From an uncultured Lachnoanaerobaculum sp. (GTDB taxonomy: Bacteria; Bacillota; Clostridia; Lachnospirales; Lachnospiraceae): a DNA stretch of 7,655 nucleotides. Within the stretch, counting starts at the first letter, position 1. Every line of letters starts with the position of its first letter. Below, piece after piece: positions 6,410 to 7,655 of the stretch. Made by a program: the position numbers and the translations under genes. The stretch spans positions 1 through 7,655 of the forward strand of contig CALISX010000573.1 in NCBI GenBank assembly GCA_938041725.1, read 5' to 3'. The notes below the pieces were generated by a model that was not told the origin of the DNA, searched no databases, and saw only the letters and a program-made list of their open reading frames with translations.

Positions 6410-7083
6410 AGGCCCATAACTCCACCCTGGATTATGGGTTGCCCCGTGATGGGGTCAATTTGTGGCTGTGCTGGCTGCCCATACTGTGGCTGTGCTGGCT
6501 GCCCATACTGTGGCTGTAGCGCCCCTACCACTCCGTAAACTGCTTGTTCACCGCCGAAGTCTTCAGATGCTGATGCCTTGGTGCCTGCCAAAGGTGTGCC
6601 GTCTTCAAGCTTCTGCACGTTGTTAAGATAACAGCCTATGCCTTTCTTACCCGCACTAAAGTAAGGCGCAAATGTGATTGAAAGTCTCCCATACATTCCC
6701 GAATACACCTCAGCGGCGCTCATAATCGGCTGTAAATCAGGGCCCACGATTTCAGGTCTTGTCTTTGCTGGATCTGCATTTGTTGACGCAGTAAATACCC
6801 AGCACCCTTTGCACTCATCACCAAACGGCGTGCCGTTCGTTCTTACTCCGTCGCCATCATGAACAGGTGTAGGTACTACTGGGGGAACTACCCCGTTCCA
6901 TTTCCCATTCCTTCCTTCCTCTATCGCTTGAGCGATGGCTGCATCAATAGCCTGCTTTGTCCACACATCGGACTTCGGAAGCAATGCGGTTACGCTGTAT
7001 TTGCTGTTTCCGTTTAAGTCAGTGCGCGGATTTAAAAGGGCTACATAGCTAAATCTTACTTTACCGGTTATTACTTTAACCAT
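6406..7083 (-). CDS. DUF2815 protein, probable phage single-stranded-DNA-binding protein
   Basis: This 225-residue protein matches what I know of the DUF2815 family: an N-terminal TGKVRFSYVALLNPR strand region, KYSVTALLPKSD (28-39), DGDGVRTN (76-83), YSGMYGRLSITF (127-138), a glycine-rich KGIGCYLNNVQKLEDGTPL (147-165) and SASEDFGG (171-178). DUF2815 proteins are placed with OB-fold ssDNA-binding proteins such as T7 gp2.5, from structure prediction rather than from anything seen here. The likely job is to coat single-stranded DNA and assist the polymerase and primase-helicase. The C-terminal tail (about 190-225) is low complexity, with QPQYGQPA repeats, and lacks the acidic tip typical of bacterial SSB. 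The ATG at 7083 has an excellent AAGGAGG (complement of 7093-7099) 9 bases upstream. It overlaps the DUF2800 gene by 8 bases and the polymerase start by 4. Confidence 0.9.
   Translation of the reverse strand: MVKVITGKVRFSYVALLNPRTDLNGNSKYSVTALLPKSDVWTKQAIDAAIAQAIEEGRNGKWNGVVPPVVPTPVHDGDGVRTNGTPFGDECKGCWVFTASTNADPAKTRPEIVGPDLQPIMSAAEVYSGMYGRLSITFAPYFSAGKKGIGCYLNNVQKLEDGTPLAGTKASASEDFGGEQAVYGVVGALQPQYGQPAQPQYGQPAQPQIDPITGQPIIQGGVMGL
6461..6518. repeat. 24-bp coding tandem repeat in the DUF2815 tail
   Basis: Bases 6461-6484 and 6485-6508 are identical and a partial third unit (TGTGGCTGTA) follows at 6509-6518. The unit begins TGTGGCTGTGCTGGCTGCCC on the plus strand. It encodes PQYGQPAQ repeated in frame at the C-terminal tail. 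The identical bases suggest recent slippage duplication; copy number is likely to vary between relatives. Confidence 0.9.
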
Positions 7084-7609
7084 TTACTAATTCCTCCTTG
7101 AATTCATCGGCTGCTTTAATCTTCAATGCCGGTCTTTTATCACTTTCAGGTACAAGGGCGGGTTTACCTGAACTCGTTGTTACCATATCTCCTACTAAGG
7201 CGGCAAAGTCCTTTTTACCTATCTCATTTTCTACCTGCGCCAAAGTCAGCGGCGTTTTCTTCCACAAGATAGCTTCATCTATGCCGCTGTCCGTAAGTTT
7301 CTTAAAGGCTGCATCCATGTTCGACCAGCTCCTTGTCTTTCTGCCTGGTACAACTTTCCATCCTGGAATATCGGTGCCTTTTAATGCTTCGGACAGTGCA
7401 TAATCGTCTAAAGCTTTTACCCAGCTTGCCACATCTCGCGCCTGCTGTAGAATCCGCCCCATCTCTTCAAGTGTAAGCAGTTCAGGCTGTTTAAATTCAA
7501 GTGCCGCAAGCTCTCTACATTTCTCAGCGTGCTTTTGGCATATGGGCTTAGCTTTACAAAAACCGCACCAAGGACCCGTTTTTTGTTTGCCTACACCCAT
7601 ACGCGCCAT
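7076..7609 (-). CDS. DUF2800 (Cas4/RecB-like nuclease), C-terminal portion; 5' end lost or frameshifted
   Basis: The 177 residues match the C-terminal half of DUF2800 proteins, which are PD-(D/E)XK nucleases of the Cas4/RecB type and usually well over 300 residues. A cysteine group WC-x2-C-x5-C (Cys15, Cys18 and Cys24 from this ATG) is the kind that holds an iron-sulfur cluster in such nucleases. Also visible are a helical W-x-LDDYALSEAL region and the closing LVPESDKRP. The nuclease catalytic core is not in this reading frame. The family-like sequence runs upstream of the ATG (KNFIKPQVE) until a TGA at 7637-7639, so ATG 7609 is likely internal and has only a weak ribosome site. Adding one A:T pair to the run at 7635-7637 would keep the frame open to the window edge. 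It may be a frameshifted gene, a sequencing error, or a truncated remnant. It overlaps the DUF2815 start by 8 bases. Confidence 0.75.
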   Translation of the reverse strand: MARMGVGKQKTGPWCGFCKAKPICQKHAEKCRELAALEFKQPELLTLEEMGRILQQARDVASWVKALDDYALSEALKGTDIPGWKVVPGRKTRSWSNMDAAFKKLTDSGIDEAILWKKTPLTLAQVENEIGKKDFAALVGDMVTTSSGKPALVPESDKRPALKIKAADEFKEELVNG

Positions 7610-7655
7610 TTCTACCTGTGGCTTTATAAAATTCTTTCATTCTCCAATTCTACAA

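Noticed and set aside
6439..6446. GTTGCCCC match to the array repeat inside the DUF2815 gene
   Set aside because: Only 8 bases match, it is isolated, and it is explained by the codons of the TGQPI peptide.

Overview
The window is a compact DNA-replication module of a temperate bacteriophage or prophage, probably from a low-to-moderate GC Bacillota (Clostridia-like) host. Evidence for this: strong purine-rich AAAGGAG-type Shine-Dalgarno sites before most genes, tight head-to-tail packing, and a gene set (DUF2800, DUF2815, family-A DNA polymerase, VapE-type primase-helicase, VRR-NUC nuclease, SNF2 helicase) that is characteristic of clostridial and bacillal phage replication regions. The host assignment is inference. 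No rRNA, tRNA, CRISPR, insertion sequence, integrase or structural gene is visible.

All genes lie on the minus strand, so transcription runs from high to low coordinates. In that order: 7076-7609 is the C-terminal part of a DUF2800 Cas4/RecB-like nuclease, whose reading frame breaks just upstream. 6406-7083 is a DUF2815 protein, probably the phage ssDNA-binding protein. 4448-6409 is a DNA polymerase A with a 3'-5' exonuclease domain. 2060-4444 is a primase-like plus VapE-type AAA+ helicase protein. 1661-2059 is non-coding and rich in repeats. 1379-1660 is a VRR-NUC nuclease, 31-1398 is a SNF2-type ATPase, and 1-34 is the start of a further gene that leaves the window. Except at the repeat region, neighbours overlap by 4 to 20 bases or are 3 bases apart, which indicates translational coupling in one operon.

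The genes make a nearly self-contained replication and processing set: initiation/priming/unwinding (VapE), synthesis (polymerase), strand protection (DUF2815), DNA end or branch processing (DUF2800, VRR-NUC) and remodelling (SNF2).

The most unusual part is the roughly 400-base gap at 1661-2059. It holds seven exact copies of an 11-mer (AAAGTTGCCCC or its complement) in both orientations, several degenerate copies, a 25-bp tandem repeat, an AT-rich block of about 80 bp with its own TAGGGTATA-like repeat, and a diverged second copy of the last codons of the VapE gene. The layout resembles an iteron plus AT-rich replication origin such as those next to the Rep gene of SaPI islands, and the duplicated tail looks like a recombination scar. 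Other points of note are a GC-rich hairpin within the 5' end of the polymerase gene, a leucine at the polymerase O-helix position equivalent to E. coli Phe762, and a QPQYGQPA repeat tail on the DUF2815 protein.
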